Assembly (NCBI RefSeq): GCF_023721715.1
Contig: NZ_JAMDLG010000032.1
Location: 1-50,401 of the forward strand
Length of the DNA stretch: 50,401 nucleotides
Source: Parasegetibacter sp. NRK P23
GTDB taxonomy: Bacteria > Bacteroidota > Bacteroidia > Chitinophagales > Chitinophagaceae
Direction: 5' to 3'
Under the pieces are notes generated by a model, which saw nothing but the letters and a program-made list of their open reading frames with translations, was not told where the DNA came from and ran no database searches. Shown piece by piece: positions 27,350-36,084 of the stretch (position 1 is its first letter; every line of letters starts with the position of its first letter). The position numbers and the translations under genes were made by a program.

Positions 27350-28549
27350 ATGAAAACTATGGAAAGAAAATATTCCGCTCCCAACGAGCATGGCTACTAT
27401 GGAAAATTTGGCGGCGCTTATATTCCTGAAATGTTGCATCCCAACGTAGAGGAACTGCGCGACAAATACCTCAGCATCATTTATGAGCCTGCTTTCCAGG
27501 AACGATTTGCGCAGTTGCTGCGTGATTATGTGGGCAGACCCACGCCGTTGTTTTACGCCGCACGTCTGAGTGAGCATTTCGGTACGAACATCTACCTGAA
27601 AAGAGAAGATTTGTGTCATACCGGCGCACACAAAATAAACAACACCATCGGCCAGATCCTACTGGCACAGCAGTTGGGCAAGAAGCGCATCATCGCCGAA
27701 ACAGGTGCCGGGCAGCACGGCGTGGCCACGGCTACTGTATGCGCCCTGATGGGACTGGATTGCATCGTATACATGGGCGAGAAAGACATTGAAAGGCAGG
27801 CGCCCAATGTGGCCCGTATGAAAATGCTCGGCGCAACGGTCATACCCGCCACAAGCGGCAGCAAAACGCTGAAAGATGCCACCAATGAAGCCATCCGCGA
27901 CTGGATTAACCATCCCACGGATACCCATTATATTATCGGTTCCGTAGTGGGACCACACCCTTATCCCGATATGGTGGCCCGTTTCCAAAGTGTGATCAGC
28001 GAAGAGTCGAGGAAACAGTTGCTGGAACAAACCGGTAACGAATTGCCCGATTACGTGATCGCCTGCGTGGGCGGTGGCAGCAATGCCGCGGGCGCTTTCT
28101 ATCATTTCCTCGAAGAGCCTTCCGTGAAAATTGTTGCCGTGGAAGCCGCAGGTCACGGCGTTACAAGTGGGATGAGCGCGGCCACCACACAACTGGGTAC
28201 GCCCGGAGTGTTACACGGCAGCAGGAGCCTCGTAATGCAAACCGAAGATGGACAGGTGGTGGAGCCACACAGCATTTCCGCCGGATTGGATTACCCCGGT
28301 ATCGGACCCATGCACGCCAACCTTTTTGACACACAAAGAGGCATATTCCTGAGCGCAACAGACGAAGAAGCTTTGCAGGCAGCACTGCTCCTGTCCAGGC
28401 TGGAAGGCATCATACCGGCATTGGAATCTTCACATGCCATCTCCGCTTTAACGCAACTCAAACCAGGCAAGGACGACACTGTTTTACTTTGCCTGAGTGG
28501 TCGTGGAGACAAAGATCTCGCTACTTATATGAAAGCATTCTCATTCTAA
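27350..28549 (+). CDS. trpB: Tryptophan synthase beta chain
   Basis: TrpB joins indole and serine with pyridoxal phosphate. Starts at 27350 (MKTMERKY) and 27359 (MERKY) are both plausible; a start at 27332 lies inside a palindrome and is less likely. From 27350 the protein has 399 residues. The PLP lysine is Lys95 in HTGAHKINN. GGGSNAAG binds phosphate, and EDGQVVEPHSISAGLDYPGIGP is the family signature. It works in complex with TrpA, encoded 15 nt downstream. Confidence 0.97.
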   Translation: MKTMERKYSAPNEHGYYGKFGGAYIPEMLHPNVEELRDKYLSIIYEPAFQERFAQLLRDYVGRPTPLFYAARLSEHFGTNIYLKREDLCHTGAHKINNTIGQILLAQQLGKKRIIAETGAGQHGVATATVCALMGLDCIVYMGEKDIERQAPNVARMKMLGATVIPATSGSKTLKDATNEAIRDWINHPTDTHYIIGSVVGPHPYPDMVARFQSVISEESRKQLLEQTGNELPDYVIACVGGGSNAAGAFYHFLEEPSVKIVAVEAAGHGVTSGMSAATTQLGTPGVLHGSRSLVMQTEDGQVVEPHSISAGLDYPGIGPMHANLFDTQRGIFLSATDEEALQAALLLSRLEGIIPALESSHAISALTQLKPGKDDTVLLCLSGRGDKDLATYMKAFSF

Positions 28550-28564
28550 ACCGCCTATAATTGT

Positions 28565-29332
28565 ATGTCGCGCATAGCAAACAGCTTTAAACAGGATAAG
28601 AAAATATTGAACGTATATTGTACGGCGGGTTATCCAAAGCTGGATAGTACGCTGGAAATCATGCAAACCCTCCAGGAGAATGGTGCCGATATTATTGAAC
28701 TCGGTATGCCCTACAGCGATCCGTTGGCCGATGGTCCGGTGATACAGGAAAGCAGCGCACGCGCATTGGAAAACGGCATGACCATCAAAACGTTGTTCGG
28801 TCAGTTAAAAAATATGCGTCCCACCATAAAAGTACCAGTGGTGCTTATGGGGTACATGAACCCGGTAATGCAGTACGGGTTTGAAAAATTTTGTGAAGAT
28901 GCCGCCGCGGTAGGCGTGGACGGATTGATTCTTCCCGATCTTCCGATGTATGAATTTGAAATGGAATACGGCGCTATCATCAAAAAGTATGGTCTCGATT
29001 TCATTTTTCTTGTAACGCCGGAAACCTCCGAAACACGTATCCGGAAGATCGATGAATTGAGCAGTGGCTTTATTTACGCCGTATCATCTTCCTCGACCAC
29101 CGGAACCGATAAAGAATTTGGCAATGTAGAAACCTATTTGAAGACGCTCGCCGCGATGCAATTGAGGAACCCGATCCTGGTTGGGTTCGGTGTGAAAGAT
29201 AAAAGTAGTTTCGAAGCCGCTTCCAAACATGCGCAGGGTGCGATTATCGGCACAGCCTTCATTAAAGCAATTTCAGGTGACAAACCGGTTAAAGAAGCCG
29301 CTGCCGCATTTCTGAAAACAGTATTAAGTTGA
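28565..29332 (+). CDS. trpA: Tryptophan synthase alpha chain
   Basis: TrpA splits indole-3-glycerol phosphate and passes indole to TrpB. The 255-residue barrel has catalytic Glu45 and Asp56 in IIELGMPYSDPLADGPVIQ, then VVLMGYMNPVMQYG, GLILPDLP, YAVSSSSTTGT and VGFGVKD. hisH begins 4 nt after its stop, which ties the his genes to this operon. Confidence 0.97.
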   Translation: MSRIANSFKQDKKILNVYCTAGYPKLDSTLEIMQTLQENGADIIELGMPYSDPLADGPVIQESSARALENGMTIKTLFGQLKNMRPTIKVPVVLMGYMNPVMQYGFEKFCEDAAAVGVDGLILPDLPMYEFEMEYGAIIKKYGLDFIFLVTPETSETRIRKIDELSSGFIYAVSSSSTTGTDKEFGNVETYLKTLAAMQLRNPILVGFGVKDKSSFEAASKHAQGAIIGTAFIKAISGDKPVKEAAAAFLKTVLS

Positions 29333-29336
29333 TAGT

Positions 29337-29933
29337 ATGAAACTGGCGATCGTAAAATACAATGCGGGTAATATACAATCGGTGTTGTATGCAATGGATA
29401 GAATAGGGGTGAGCGCAGAAGTAACGGACGATCCGGAAATGATCCGGTCTGCCGACAAAGTACTTTTCCCGGGTGTGGGAGAGGCTTCCACGGCCATGAA
29501 TTATTTAAAGGAACGTAAACTGGACGAGTTGATCATCTCTCTGAAGCAACCGGTGCTGGGGATTTGTCTGGGCATGCAATTGATGTGCAGGCATTCCACG
29601 GAAAATGATACAGATTGTCTGGGCATCTTCGATGTTGATGTAAAGCGGTTTCAACCAGCTGAAGGCGCATCCGAAAAAGTGCCGCAGATTGGCTGGAATG
29701 CCTTGTATGACCTGAAAACACCTTTGTTTGAGGGGCTGGATAATGATGCTTACGTATACTTCGTGCATAGCTATTATGCGGCGCAAAGTCCTTATACCAT
29801 TGCATCTACCAATTATGTGCTTCCTTATTCCGCAGCCCTTCACAGGGATAATTTTTATGGTGTGCAGTTCCACCCGGAGAAAAGCGCGGATGTGGGGCAG
29901 AAAATACTGGAAAACTTTATTAAACGGATATAA
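29337..29933 (+). CDS. hisH: Imidazole glycerol phosphate synthase, glutaminase subunit HisH
   Basis: HisH feeds ammonia from glutamine to HisF. The 198-residue amidotransferase has the nucleophile Cys77 in LGICLGMQLMC, VPQIGWNAL typical of HisH, and the His/Glu pair in GVQFHPEKS. Start lies 4 nt after trpA. Its partner hisF is two genes downstream. Confidence 0.96.
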   Translation: MKLAIVKYNAGNIQSVLYAMDRIGVSAEVTDDPEMIRSADKVLFPGVGEASTAMNYLKERKLDELIISLKQPVLGICLGMQLMCRHSTENDTDCLGIFDVDVKRFQPAEGASEKVPQIGWNALYDLKTPLFEGLDNDAYVYFVHSYYAAQSPYTIASTNYVLPYSAALHRDNFYGVQFHPEKSADVGQKILENFIKRI

Positions 29934-30019
29934 GCATTTAAAAACAGCTTTGGATGCAAAGGCATATGTACTTTTGTGAAGAAGCTGTCTGAATTTATAC
30001 TACAATTTAAAGCCGGGAC

Positions 30020-31150
30020 ATGCAGGTAGTTGAAGTGCCATTGGATACAGTGTGGGAAATGAGACAGAAAGTGATGTATCCTCATCTTTCTCTGGAAGAA
30101 ATCAAATTGGAGGAGGATAATAAAGGGATGCACTGGGGCATAAGGGAAGATGACCGTTTTGTATCGGTGGTATCGCTCTTTCAACATGGGCATGAATGGC
30201 AATTCCGGAAATTTGCCACATTGAAGGAGTTGCAGGGCAGGGGATATGGAACGTTGCTGCTGAAGTGGCTGATTGGATTTGTGCAGCAAAAAGGTGCAAC
30301 TAAATTATGGTGCAATGCGCGTGTGAATGCACTTGGCTTTTATAAAAAACAGGATTTTGAACCGTTTGGCGAAACATGGAACCAACTGGGGTTTCAATTT
30401 GTCAAAATGCAATTATTATTTAAAAGAAATATGGAAATAATTCCGGCCATTGATATCATTGAGGGGAAATGTGTTCGGCTAACACAAGGCGATTATGCGC
30501 AGAAAACAGTGTATAATGAAAATCCGTTGGAGGTAGCCTTGGAATTCCAGGATGCAGGATTGAAAAGATTGCATCTTGTCGACCTTGATGGTGCAAAAGC
30601 TGGTGCGGTGAAGAATTGGAAAGTATTGGAGACCATTGCAGGTAAAACGGGTATGGTCATTGATTTTGGTGGAGGAATTAAAACCGAAAAAGATGTGGAC
30701 ATCGTTCTAAACTCAGGTGCTGCACTGGCAACCGTTGGCAGTATTGCCGTTAAGAATAAGGAATCGCTGTTGCATTGGATGAAGCAGTTCGGCGCGGAAA
30801 AATTCTTATTGGGCGCCGATGTGAAAGAAGGAAAGATCGCCATCTCCGGCTGGTTGGAAGAAACGGATATTGAAGTGGTGGAATTTATTCGCGCTTATAA
30901 GGAAGAAGGAATCCAACAGGTATTCTGTACGGATGTGAGTAAAGATGGGTTATTGCAAGGGCCATCTACAGAACTGTATAAAGAAATCCTGGATGCGTTG
31001 CCGGGACTTCATTTTATTGCCAGCGGTGGGGTAAGTACATTGAAGGATCTGGAAGATTTACAACAGATTGGTTGCGCCGGGGCAATTGTGGGCAAAGCTA
31101 TTTATGAAGGAAGGATAACTTTACAGGAGCTTAAAAAATTTCAAAGCTGA
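30020..31150 (+). CDS. hisA: GNAT acetyltransferase-HisA in-frame fusion (ProFAR isomerase)
   Basis: One open frame of 376 codons holds two domains. Residues 1-137 are a GNAT N-acetyltransferase with the acetyl-CoA motif LQGRGYGTLLL (residues 71-81) and a normal C-terminal strand (NARVNALGFYKKQDFEPFG, ending near FVKMQLLFKRN). Residue 138 is the Met of a complete 239-residue HisA: MEIIPAIDIIEGKCVRL (catalytic Asp), FGGGIKTEKDV, CTDVSKDGLLQGPS (second Asp) and IASGGVSTLKDL. HisA isomerises the ProFAR intermediate. No stop codon separates them, so either a fused protein is made or HisA also starts internally at the ATG at 30431. hisF follows 3 nt later. The acetyltransferase substrate is unknown. 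Confidence 0.9.
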   Translation: MQVVEVPLDTVWEMRQKVMYPHLSLEEIKLEEDNKGMHWGIREDDRFVSVVSLFQHGHEWQFRKFATLKELQGRGYGTLLLKWLIGFVQQKGATKLWCNARVNALGFYKKQDFEPFGETWNQLGFQFVKMQLLFKRNMEIIPAIDIIEGKCVRLTQGDYAQKTVYNENPLEVALEFQDAGLKRLHLVDLDGAKAGAVKNWKVLETIAGKTGMVIDFGGGIKTEKDVDIVLNSGAALATVGSIAVKNKESLLHWMKQFGAEKFLLGADVKEGKIAISGWLEETDIEVVEFIRAYKEEGIQQVFCTDVSKDGLLQGPSTELYKEILDALPGLHFIASGGVSTLKDLEDLQQIGCAGAIVGKAIYEGRITLQELKKFQS

Positions 31151-31153
31151 TTT

Positions 31154-31912
31154 ATGCTGACAAAGAGAATCATCCCCTGTCTGGATATCAAGGATGGCAG
31201 AACTGTGAAAGGAATCAACTTTGAGAACATCCGCGATGCGGGAGATCCGGTGGAACTGGGCGCTTTGTATGCGAAAGAAGGAGCGGATGAATTGGTGTTC
31301 CTGGACATCACGGCCACGAATGAGAAACGGAAAACTTTAAGTGAATTGGTGAAGCGGATCGCACAACACATCAATATTCCATTTACAGTGGGAGGCGGCA
31401 TAAGTACGGTGGAAGATGTAAGTGTGATGTTGCACAATGGAGCCGATAAGATATCTGTCAATACCGCAGCCTATAAAAATCCTTCCATTATTGAAGGAAT
31501 GGCAAAGGAGTTTGGCAGCCAGTGTATTGTATTGGCCATTGATACAAAAAAAGAAGCGGACGGGGAATGGTATGTTTACCTGAATGGCGGACGCGTAAAA
31601 ACTGACACAACATGTCTTGAGTGGGCCCGAAGGGGCGTAGAGGCCGGAGCGGGTGAAATACTGCTTACTTCAATGAACAACGACGGAACAAAACAGGGCT
31701 TCGCTTTGGATATTACCAAAACGCTGTCTGAAACGCTCCCGGTACCAGTGATCGCTTCCGGGGGTGGTGGAACCATGCAGCATTTTACAGATGTTTTCCA
31801 GACTGCGCATGCTGATGCAGCACTGGCAGCAAGCATCTTTCACTTTAAAGAGATAGCGATTCCTGATCTCAAGGAATACCTGGCACAACAGGGTATTACC
31901 ATGAGACGGTAA
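31154..31912 (+). CDS. hisF: Imidazole glycerol phosphate synthase, cyclase subunit HisF
   Basis: HisF condenses PRFAR with ammonia to imidazole glycerol phosphate and AICAR. The 252-residue barrel has catalytic Asp11 in [17 protein letters not shown], the phosphate loop [11 protein letters not shown], and the second catalytic Asp in [14 protein letters not shown], where the usual SMDxDG is SMNNDG. The last strand is [13 protein letters not shown]. The Asp-to-Asn change two residues ahead of the catalytic Asp is a mild variant. Confidence 0.96.
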   Translation: MLTKRIIPCLDIKDGRTVKGINFENIRDAGDPVELGALYAKEGADELVFLDITATNEKRKTLSELVKRIAQHINIPFTVGGGISTVEDVSVMLHNGADKISVNTAAYKNPSIIEGMAKEFGSQCIVLAIDTKKEADGEWYVYLNGGRVKTDTTCLEWARRGVEAGAGEILLTSMNNDGTKQGFALDITKTLSETLPVPVIASGGGGTMQHFTDVFQTAHADAALAASIFHFKEIAIPDLKEYLAQQGITMRR

Positions 31913-31945
31913 ACCAACGATAAACGATCATATTAAACACCAACA

Positions 31946-32545
31946 ATGCAGGTAAATTTCTCTAAATATCCAGATCAGCTTGTTCCCGCCATCGTTCAGG
32001 ATGCTCAGACCAAAATGGTCCTGATGCTGGGCTTCATGAATGAAGAAGCGCTAAAACAGACGGAAGAATCAGGGAAAGTAACTTTCTTCAGCAGGTCCAA
32101 AGGAAGGTTGTGGACCAAAGGAGAAGAGAGTGGGAATTTCCTGATGCTTAAAAACATCGCGGTAGATTGCGACAACGATACTTTACTCATCAAAGCCGAG
32201 CCAGTTGGGCCAGTTTGTCACACTGGTGCTGATACTTGCTGGAACGAAGAAAATCAGGAAACAGATTTTCTTCCATACCTGGAGAAAGTGATCGCTGAAA
32301 GAAGAGTACTTCCGGTCGAAGAGTCGTATATAGCGAAGTTGTTCTCCAGGGGCATCAATAAACTTGCACAGAAAGTAGGGGAGGAAGCCGTGGAAGTAGT
32401 GATCGAGGCAAAAGACAACAACGACCATTTGTTCCTGGAGGAATCTGCTGACCTATTGTTTCACTACCTGATGCTGCTCCAGGCCAAAGGGTTCACATTA
32501 AAAGATGTTACCGGGGTGCTTCGCGAAAGGCATGTTAAAAAATAG
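31946..32545 (+). CDS. hisI: Bifunctional phosphoribosyl-AMP cyclohydrolase / phosphoribosyl-ATP pyrophosphatase
   Basis: The 199-residue HisIE has the HisI part first (LMLGFMNEEAL, FFSRSKGRLWTKGEESGN, DCDNDTLLIKAEPVGPVCHTGADTCW with the zinc cysteines) and the HisE part from about residue 110 (RGINKLAQKVGEEAVEVVIEAK, LLFHYLMLLQAKG). It acts at steps 2 and 3, before HisA. It ends the trp-his unit. hisG, hisD, hisC and hisB are not in this window. Confidence 0.96.
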   Translation: MQVNFSKYPDQLVPAIVQDAQTKMVLMLGFMNEEALKQTEESGKVTFFSRSKGRLWTKGEESGNFLMLKNIAVDCDNDTLLIKAEPVGPVCHTGADTCWNEENQETDFLPYLEKVIAERRVLPVEESYIAKLFSRGINKLAQKVGEEAVEVVIEAKDNNDHLFLEESADLLFHYLMLLQAKGFTLKDVTGVLRERHVKK

Positions 32546-32587
32546 GGTGGGGTTTTATCTGCTGGTAAAACAAGTTAACTTCAGGTG

Positions 32588-32617
32588 TTTGATATAGTAG
32601 TTTAAAAGTAAATTTTG
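32588..32617 (+). promoter_or_regulatory. Candidate promoter for the thioredoxin-like gene
   Basis: TTTG at 32588-32591 and TAAATTTTG at 32609-32617 resemble the -33 and -7 boxes with a 17-18 nt spacer. The box ends 4 nt before the ATG at 32622, so a transcript from it would have almost no 5' UTR. Confidence 0.4.
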
Positions 32618-32621
32618 TGGT

Positions 32622-33749
32622 ATGAAACAGGGGAAGTTTGCGGCTATGATGCATTGGGCGGCAAAATGCAGGATGATGATGTTGCTGTTGCTGTTGTTGT
32701 CTTCTGCGCTTATGGCTCAGGAGAACACTGGATTCTCTATAAAGGGTAAGATAAGTGGCTGGAATGATGGTAAGAAACTGGCGGTATTTAATGAAGAACT
32801 GGGTGGGGGACCACTTGCCACAACGGTGGTAAAGGACGGCACATTTCTGCTCAAGGGAAAAACAGATGAAGCGAAGCCTTATTTCATCGGTGAAGAAGGA
32901 ACGGAGGAAAGAATATTTGTTTTCCTGGACAATTCAAATATCGAACTCAGCGGACATAAAGATTCGCTTAGAGAAGTAAAGATCAATGGAGGAACTGCAC
33001 ACAATGACTACAAAGCATTTGTAGACGAATTCTCTCCTTTGTTTGCGGAAGTTAATCAGCTTTCTAAAACAGCGCAATCAGGTTCGGGGAAGGCTGATTC
33101 ATTGCAGACGCTGATTGAAAGCAGGATCAATTTTATACAGGAAGAGATAGACCGCTTTATTGAAAACAAAAAAACTTCAGCTGTTGCACCTTTTGTTATA
33201 CTGGTGACCGGAGATATAAGCAGCGATCCGTCAATGAAACAACAGCGTTTTGACAAACTGGCAATCCCTGCTAAGGAGAGTTACTTTGGAAAGATACTGG
33301 CAAAGTCCATCGCTGACGCAAACATTGGCCAGATAGGAAGCATTGCGCCTGAGTTTTCCCAAAACGATGCGAACGGTAACTCCATAACGCTGTCATCATT
33401 TAAAGGGAAGTACGTGCTGCTTGATTTCTGGGCAAGTTGGTGTGGGCCATGTCGTATGGAAAATCCTAATGTGGTGCAAGCTTATGAGCAGTTCAAGGAC
33501 AAAAACTTTACGGTGTTGGGTATTTCACTGGACAAAGACAAAACGGCCTGGTTAAATGCCGTGAAGGAAGATAAACTGAACTGGACCCAGGTAAGCGATC
33601 TTAAATTCTGGGAGAATGAAGTCGCTCAAATGTTCAGGATACAAAGTATTCCCCAGAATTACCTGGTTGATCCAACTGGTAAAATCGTGGCCCGCAACCT
33701 CAGAGGTCCCGTATTGATAGAAACGCTGGAGCATATATTGGGCAAATAG
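32622..33749 (+). CDS. Exported TlpA/ResA-like thioredoxin-fold protein with DUF4369-type N-domain
   Basis: The 375-residue protein has a signal peptide with a long Leu/Met core (residues about 17-32), an N-terminal beta-rich domain of the DUF4369 type (FSIKGKISGWNDGKKLAVF, VKDGTFLLKGKTDEAKPYFIGEE), a helical linker, and a C-terminal thioredoxin domain from about 235. The redox motif is WCGPC (LLDFWASWCGPCRMENP, about residues 270-277) with the cis-Pro in SIPQNYLVDPTGKI. Such proteins keep exported thiols reduced, for example in cytochrome c assembly. Substrate unknown. Confidence 0.88.
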   Translation: MKQGKFAAMMHWAAKCRMMMLLLLLLSSALMAQENTGFSIKGKISGWNDGKKLAVFNEELGGGPLATTVVKDGTFLLKGKTDEAKPYFIGEEGTEERIFVFLDNSNIELSGHKDSLREVKINGGTAHNDYKAFVDEFSPLFAEVNQLSKTAQSGSGKADSLQTLIESRINFIQEEIDRFIENKKTSAVAPFVILVTGDISSDPSMKQQRFDKLAIPAKESYFGKILAKSIADANIGQIGSIAPEFSQNDANGNSITLSSFKGKYVLLDFWASWCGPCRMENPNVVQAYEQFKDKNFTVLGISLDKDKTAWLNAVKEDKLNWTQVSDLKFWENEVAQMFRIQSIPQNYLVDPTGKIVARNLRGPVLIETLEHILGK

Positions 33750-33889
33750 GCCTTCTCAGTTTACCCTTGATGATAGAAAAGACTGTGGTAACCTGCAATT
33801 GAAGATATACTCAGAAGTGGAAGCGAACGATTGTTCATCGGTCAACTGATAGCATGTGTTCAATTATCTAGGGAATAAAAGTGGTTTTG

Positions 33890-33931
33890 AACTGATTTCA
33901 TAAATCCAAATAAGGGTTATGGAAATCAGTT
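33890..33931. repeat. Inverted repeat between convergent genes
   Basis: Perfect 10-nt arms AACTGATTTC (33890-33899) and GAAATCAGTT (33922-33931) flank a 22-nt loop in the 223-bp gap between the thioredoxin-like and PHP genes, which converge. It may end transcription, but no T-run follows on either strand. I see nothing else in this gap. Confidence 0.45.
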
Positions 33932-33972
33932 GAAGATATTCACATGGCGCTTTTCGGAACTAAAAAGTCATT

Positions 33973-35622
33973 CTATTTACTAGTAAGAAAAGTCTCAAAT
34001 TCGGCCAGAGAAAAACTACTCAGGTTCCGCTCTTTGGTTAATAAACCTTTTCTTGCCGCCAGTACGCCGTAGCGGGTATCCGCAAATCCTGAAATAGCGT
34101 GCGCGTCAGGATTAATGGAGAGCAACGCCCCCTTTTCAAGGGCATAAGGAATCCATTGCCAATCGAGGTCCAGTCTTCGGGGATGGGCATTGATCTCTAT
34201 TACGACGTTGTTGGCTACGCAGGCTTCAATAATCTTTTTATGGTCAATAGGGTAACCGTTGCGGCTTAGAAGAAGACGCCCGGTGGGATGCCCCAGTATT
34301 CTTGTGTAGGGGTTTTCAATAGCGCGTAATAGTCTCGCCATTGCTTTTTCCTCTGGCATCTTGAGGTTGGAGTGGACCGAGGCAATTACCAGGTCGAATG
34401 TTTTCAACACTTCTTCAGGATAATCCAGGGCGCCGTCGTTCAGGATATCTGATTCGATACTTTTGAAAATGCGGAAAGGCGCGTATTTTTTATTTAGCGC
34501 TTCTATCTGTTGGTGTTGCGCAATCACGCGTTCTATCGTCAGGCCATTCGCATAGGCGGCAGTACGGGAGTGGTCGCTGATCACAAGGTATTCTTTGCCA
34601 TCTTTGATCAGTGCTTCAGCCATCTCCTCGAGTGTATTGCTGCCATCGCTCCAGTTGGAGTGGGAGTGAATGATGCCTCTTATATCTTCCGGAGTAATGA
34701 GTTCAGGTAATCCTTTGCTTTGGATTTGTTCGTAAATACTGGTTTCTTCCCGTAGGAAGGCGGGCACAAAAGGCGCTGAAGCCTGCGCGAATATTTCTTC
34801 CTCCGATGGATAAGGCTGATCGGTAATTGCGGGGAATCCAGCCAGGAAAGAAGGTGTGGCGGTGGTCTCAAACAAAAGTCTGGCGAAGTTGGATGGATCT
34901 GCGAGGTGGAATACCAGGGTAACGTTTCCGGAAGTTTTATACACTTTCTGCCCGGGATCAGCCGGCTGTTGTTCCACGTTATAATGCAAAAGAAACTCGT
35001 GCAGGATAGCTTCTTGCAGGGTAACCACCCACTCCAGTTTATCAATGGTGATGGCCTCTCTTCTGAATTGTCCGGTGTGGGCTATTTGTGCGTCCGGGAA
35101 TTTTTGAAGGAGCGCGGTATGCAATTCTTCCGCTACAGGTTCTATTTGCGCATAAAGAAAATGCCCCTGGTGGTTCAGGAAGAATTCGATGGATTGTTTT
35201 ACGTTCTCCTGGGTTTTTGCGCCAAAGCCTTTGAACAAGGTTAACCTGTTCTCATTGCAGGCATACAAGAGTTCACCTATTGATTCTATCTCCATTTCTT
35301 TCCAGATGGTCGAGATTTTTTTGGGACCCAATCCTTTGATCTGCATCATTTCAATAATGCCTGGAGGGGTTTTCAGCATGATCTCATCCAGTACTGCAAG
35401 ACGGCCCGTATTCAGCAACTCTTTTATTTTAGCCGCGGTGCTGTCGCCAATTCCTTTGATGCCGGCGATCTGTTCCTGTGGCAACTGGCTCAGCGGAGCA
35501 GGCAACTTTTCTATGGTGAAGGCGGCTATACTATAATTCTTTGCCCGGAAACTATTCTCTCCGTGAATGTCCATCAGTTTCGAAAGCAGGGAAAAATGAT
35601 CGGCGATGCTATTGTTATCCAT
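33973..35622 (-). CDS. PolX-like HhH/PHP protein with degenerate polymerase site
   Basis: With the ATG at 35622 the protein has 549 residues in the order of bacterial PolX: helix-hairpin-helix N-terminus (IAGIKGIGDSTAAKIKELL at 51-70; MQIKGLGPKKIS at 93-104), a pol-beta-like middle and a PHP domain from about 313. In active PolX a GSFRR motif is followed by a DxD pair; here it is GQFRR (184-188) followed by DKLEW (194-198), so both aspartates of the DxD pair are replaced. The PHP metal motifs are intact (HSHSNWSDG, ISDHS, ESDIL, HSNLK, GHP, NPDAH). A nuclease or phosphoesterase role without DNA synthesis is the likely reading. A longer start at 35703 adds 27 residues that run into the terminator region. 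Confidence 0.85.
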   Translation of the reverse strand: MDNNSIADHFSLLSKLMDIHGENSFRAKNYSIAAFTIEKLPAPLSQLPQEQIAGIKGIGDSTAAKIKELLNTGRLAVLDEIMLKTPPGIIEMMQIKGLGPKKISTIWKEMEIESIGELLYACNENRLTLFKGFGAKTQENVKQSIEFFLNHQGHFLYAQIEPVAEELHTALLQKFPDAQIAHTGQFRREAITIDKLEWVVTLQEAILHEFLLHYNVEQQPADPGQKVYKTSGNVTLVFHLADPSNFARLLFETTATPSFLAGFPAITDQPYPSEEEIFAQASAPFVPAFLREETSIYEQIQSKGLPELITPEDIRGIIHSHSNWSDGSNTLEEMAEALIKDGKEYLVISDHSRTAAYANGLTIERVIAQHQQIEALNKKYAPFRIFKSIESDILNDGALDYPEEVLKTFDLVIASVHSNLKMPEEKAMARLLRAIENPYTRILGHPTGRLLLSRNGYPIDHKKIIEACVANNVVIEINAHPRRLDLDWQWIPYALEKGALLSINPDAHAISGFADTRYGVLAARKGLLTKERNLSSFSLAEFETFLTSK

Positions 35623-35626
35623 GGTA

Positions 35627-35634
35627 CAAATGTA
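35627..35634 (-). promoter_or_regulatory. Candidate -7 box for the PolX-like gene
   Basis: On the minus strand TACATTTG (35634-35627) matches TAnnTTTG exactly and ends 4 nt before the ATG at 35622, implying a leaderless or nearly leaderless mRNA. No clear -33 box. Confidence 0.4.
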
Positions 35635-35694
35635 AATGGAAGTTGCAGAATAGCGGAGAGAAGGAGGAGGATTATCTGAAGAAGAACATCGGGC

Positions 35695-35731
35695 TAAAAA
35701 CAAGAAAGGCTCCCGATTGGGAACCTTTCTT
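35695..35731 (-). terminator. Intrinsic terminator of the rplU-rpmA-histone-like unit
   Basis: On the minus strand AAGAAAGG, one mismatch, TCCC, loop AATC, GGGA, then CCTTTCTT (arms 35731-35719 and 35714-35702) form a stem of 8 plus 4 bp, followed by GTTTTT. It lies 23 nt after the stop of the Lys/Ala-rich gene and is a good Rho-independent terminator. Confidence 0.8.
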
Positions 35732-35753
35732 TATACTTTAAAAGCTTTTTGAA

Positions 35754-36011
35754 TTAGGCTTTTTTAGCAGCGGCCTTTTTAGGAGCAGCTTTCTTTGCTA
35801 CTTTTTTAGGAGCGGCTTTTTTAGCGGCAGCCTTCTTAGGAGCGGCTTTTTTAACAGCAGCTTTTTTAGGAGCCGCTTTCTTTACAGCGGCCTTTTTAGG
35901 AGCAGCTTTTTTAGCGGCAGCTTTCTTAGGAGCAGCCTTTTTTACAGCGGCTTTCTTAGGAGCAGCTTTTTTTGCAGCCTTCTTAGGGGCGGCTTTTTTT
36001 GCAGTTGCCAT
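35754..36011 (-). CDS. Histone H1-like Lys/Ala/Pro-rich protein
   Basis: The 85-residue protein is almost only Lys, Ala and Pro with a few Val and one Thr. After MATAKK it repeats AAPKKAAVKK or AAPKKAAAKK about eight times. This resembles the C-terminal tail of histone H1 and the AlgP/Hc1-like proteins of bacteria, which bind DNA through charge. There is no folded domain. It lies downstream of rpmA on the same strand and ahead of a terminator, so it probably shares the rplU-rpmA transcript. The DNA repeat (about 24-30 bp units) makes length change by slippage likely. A nucleoid or ribosome-linked role is inferred only. Confidence 0.8.
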   Translation of the reverse strand: MATAKKAAPKKAAKKAAPKKAAVKKAAPKKAAAKKAAPKKAAVKKAAPKKAAVKKAAPKKAAAKKAAPKKVAKKAAPKKAAAKKA

Positions 36012-36084
36012 TGTTGTTTGAATTTAAAATGGTTAGTAAATAATACATTAAAAATAAAAACAAATTTGCAACCGCCAAAATTTT

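Noticed and set aside
35754-36011. CRISPR-like regular repeats
   Set aside because: The periodicity comes from codons for a Lys/Ala/Pro-rich protein; there are no unique spacers and no cas genes.
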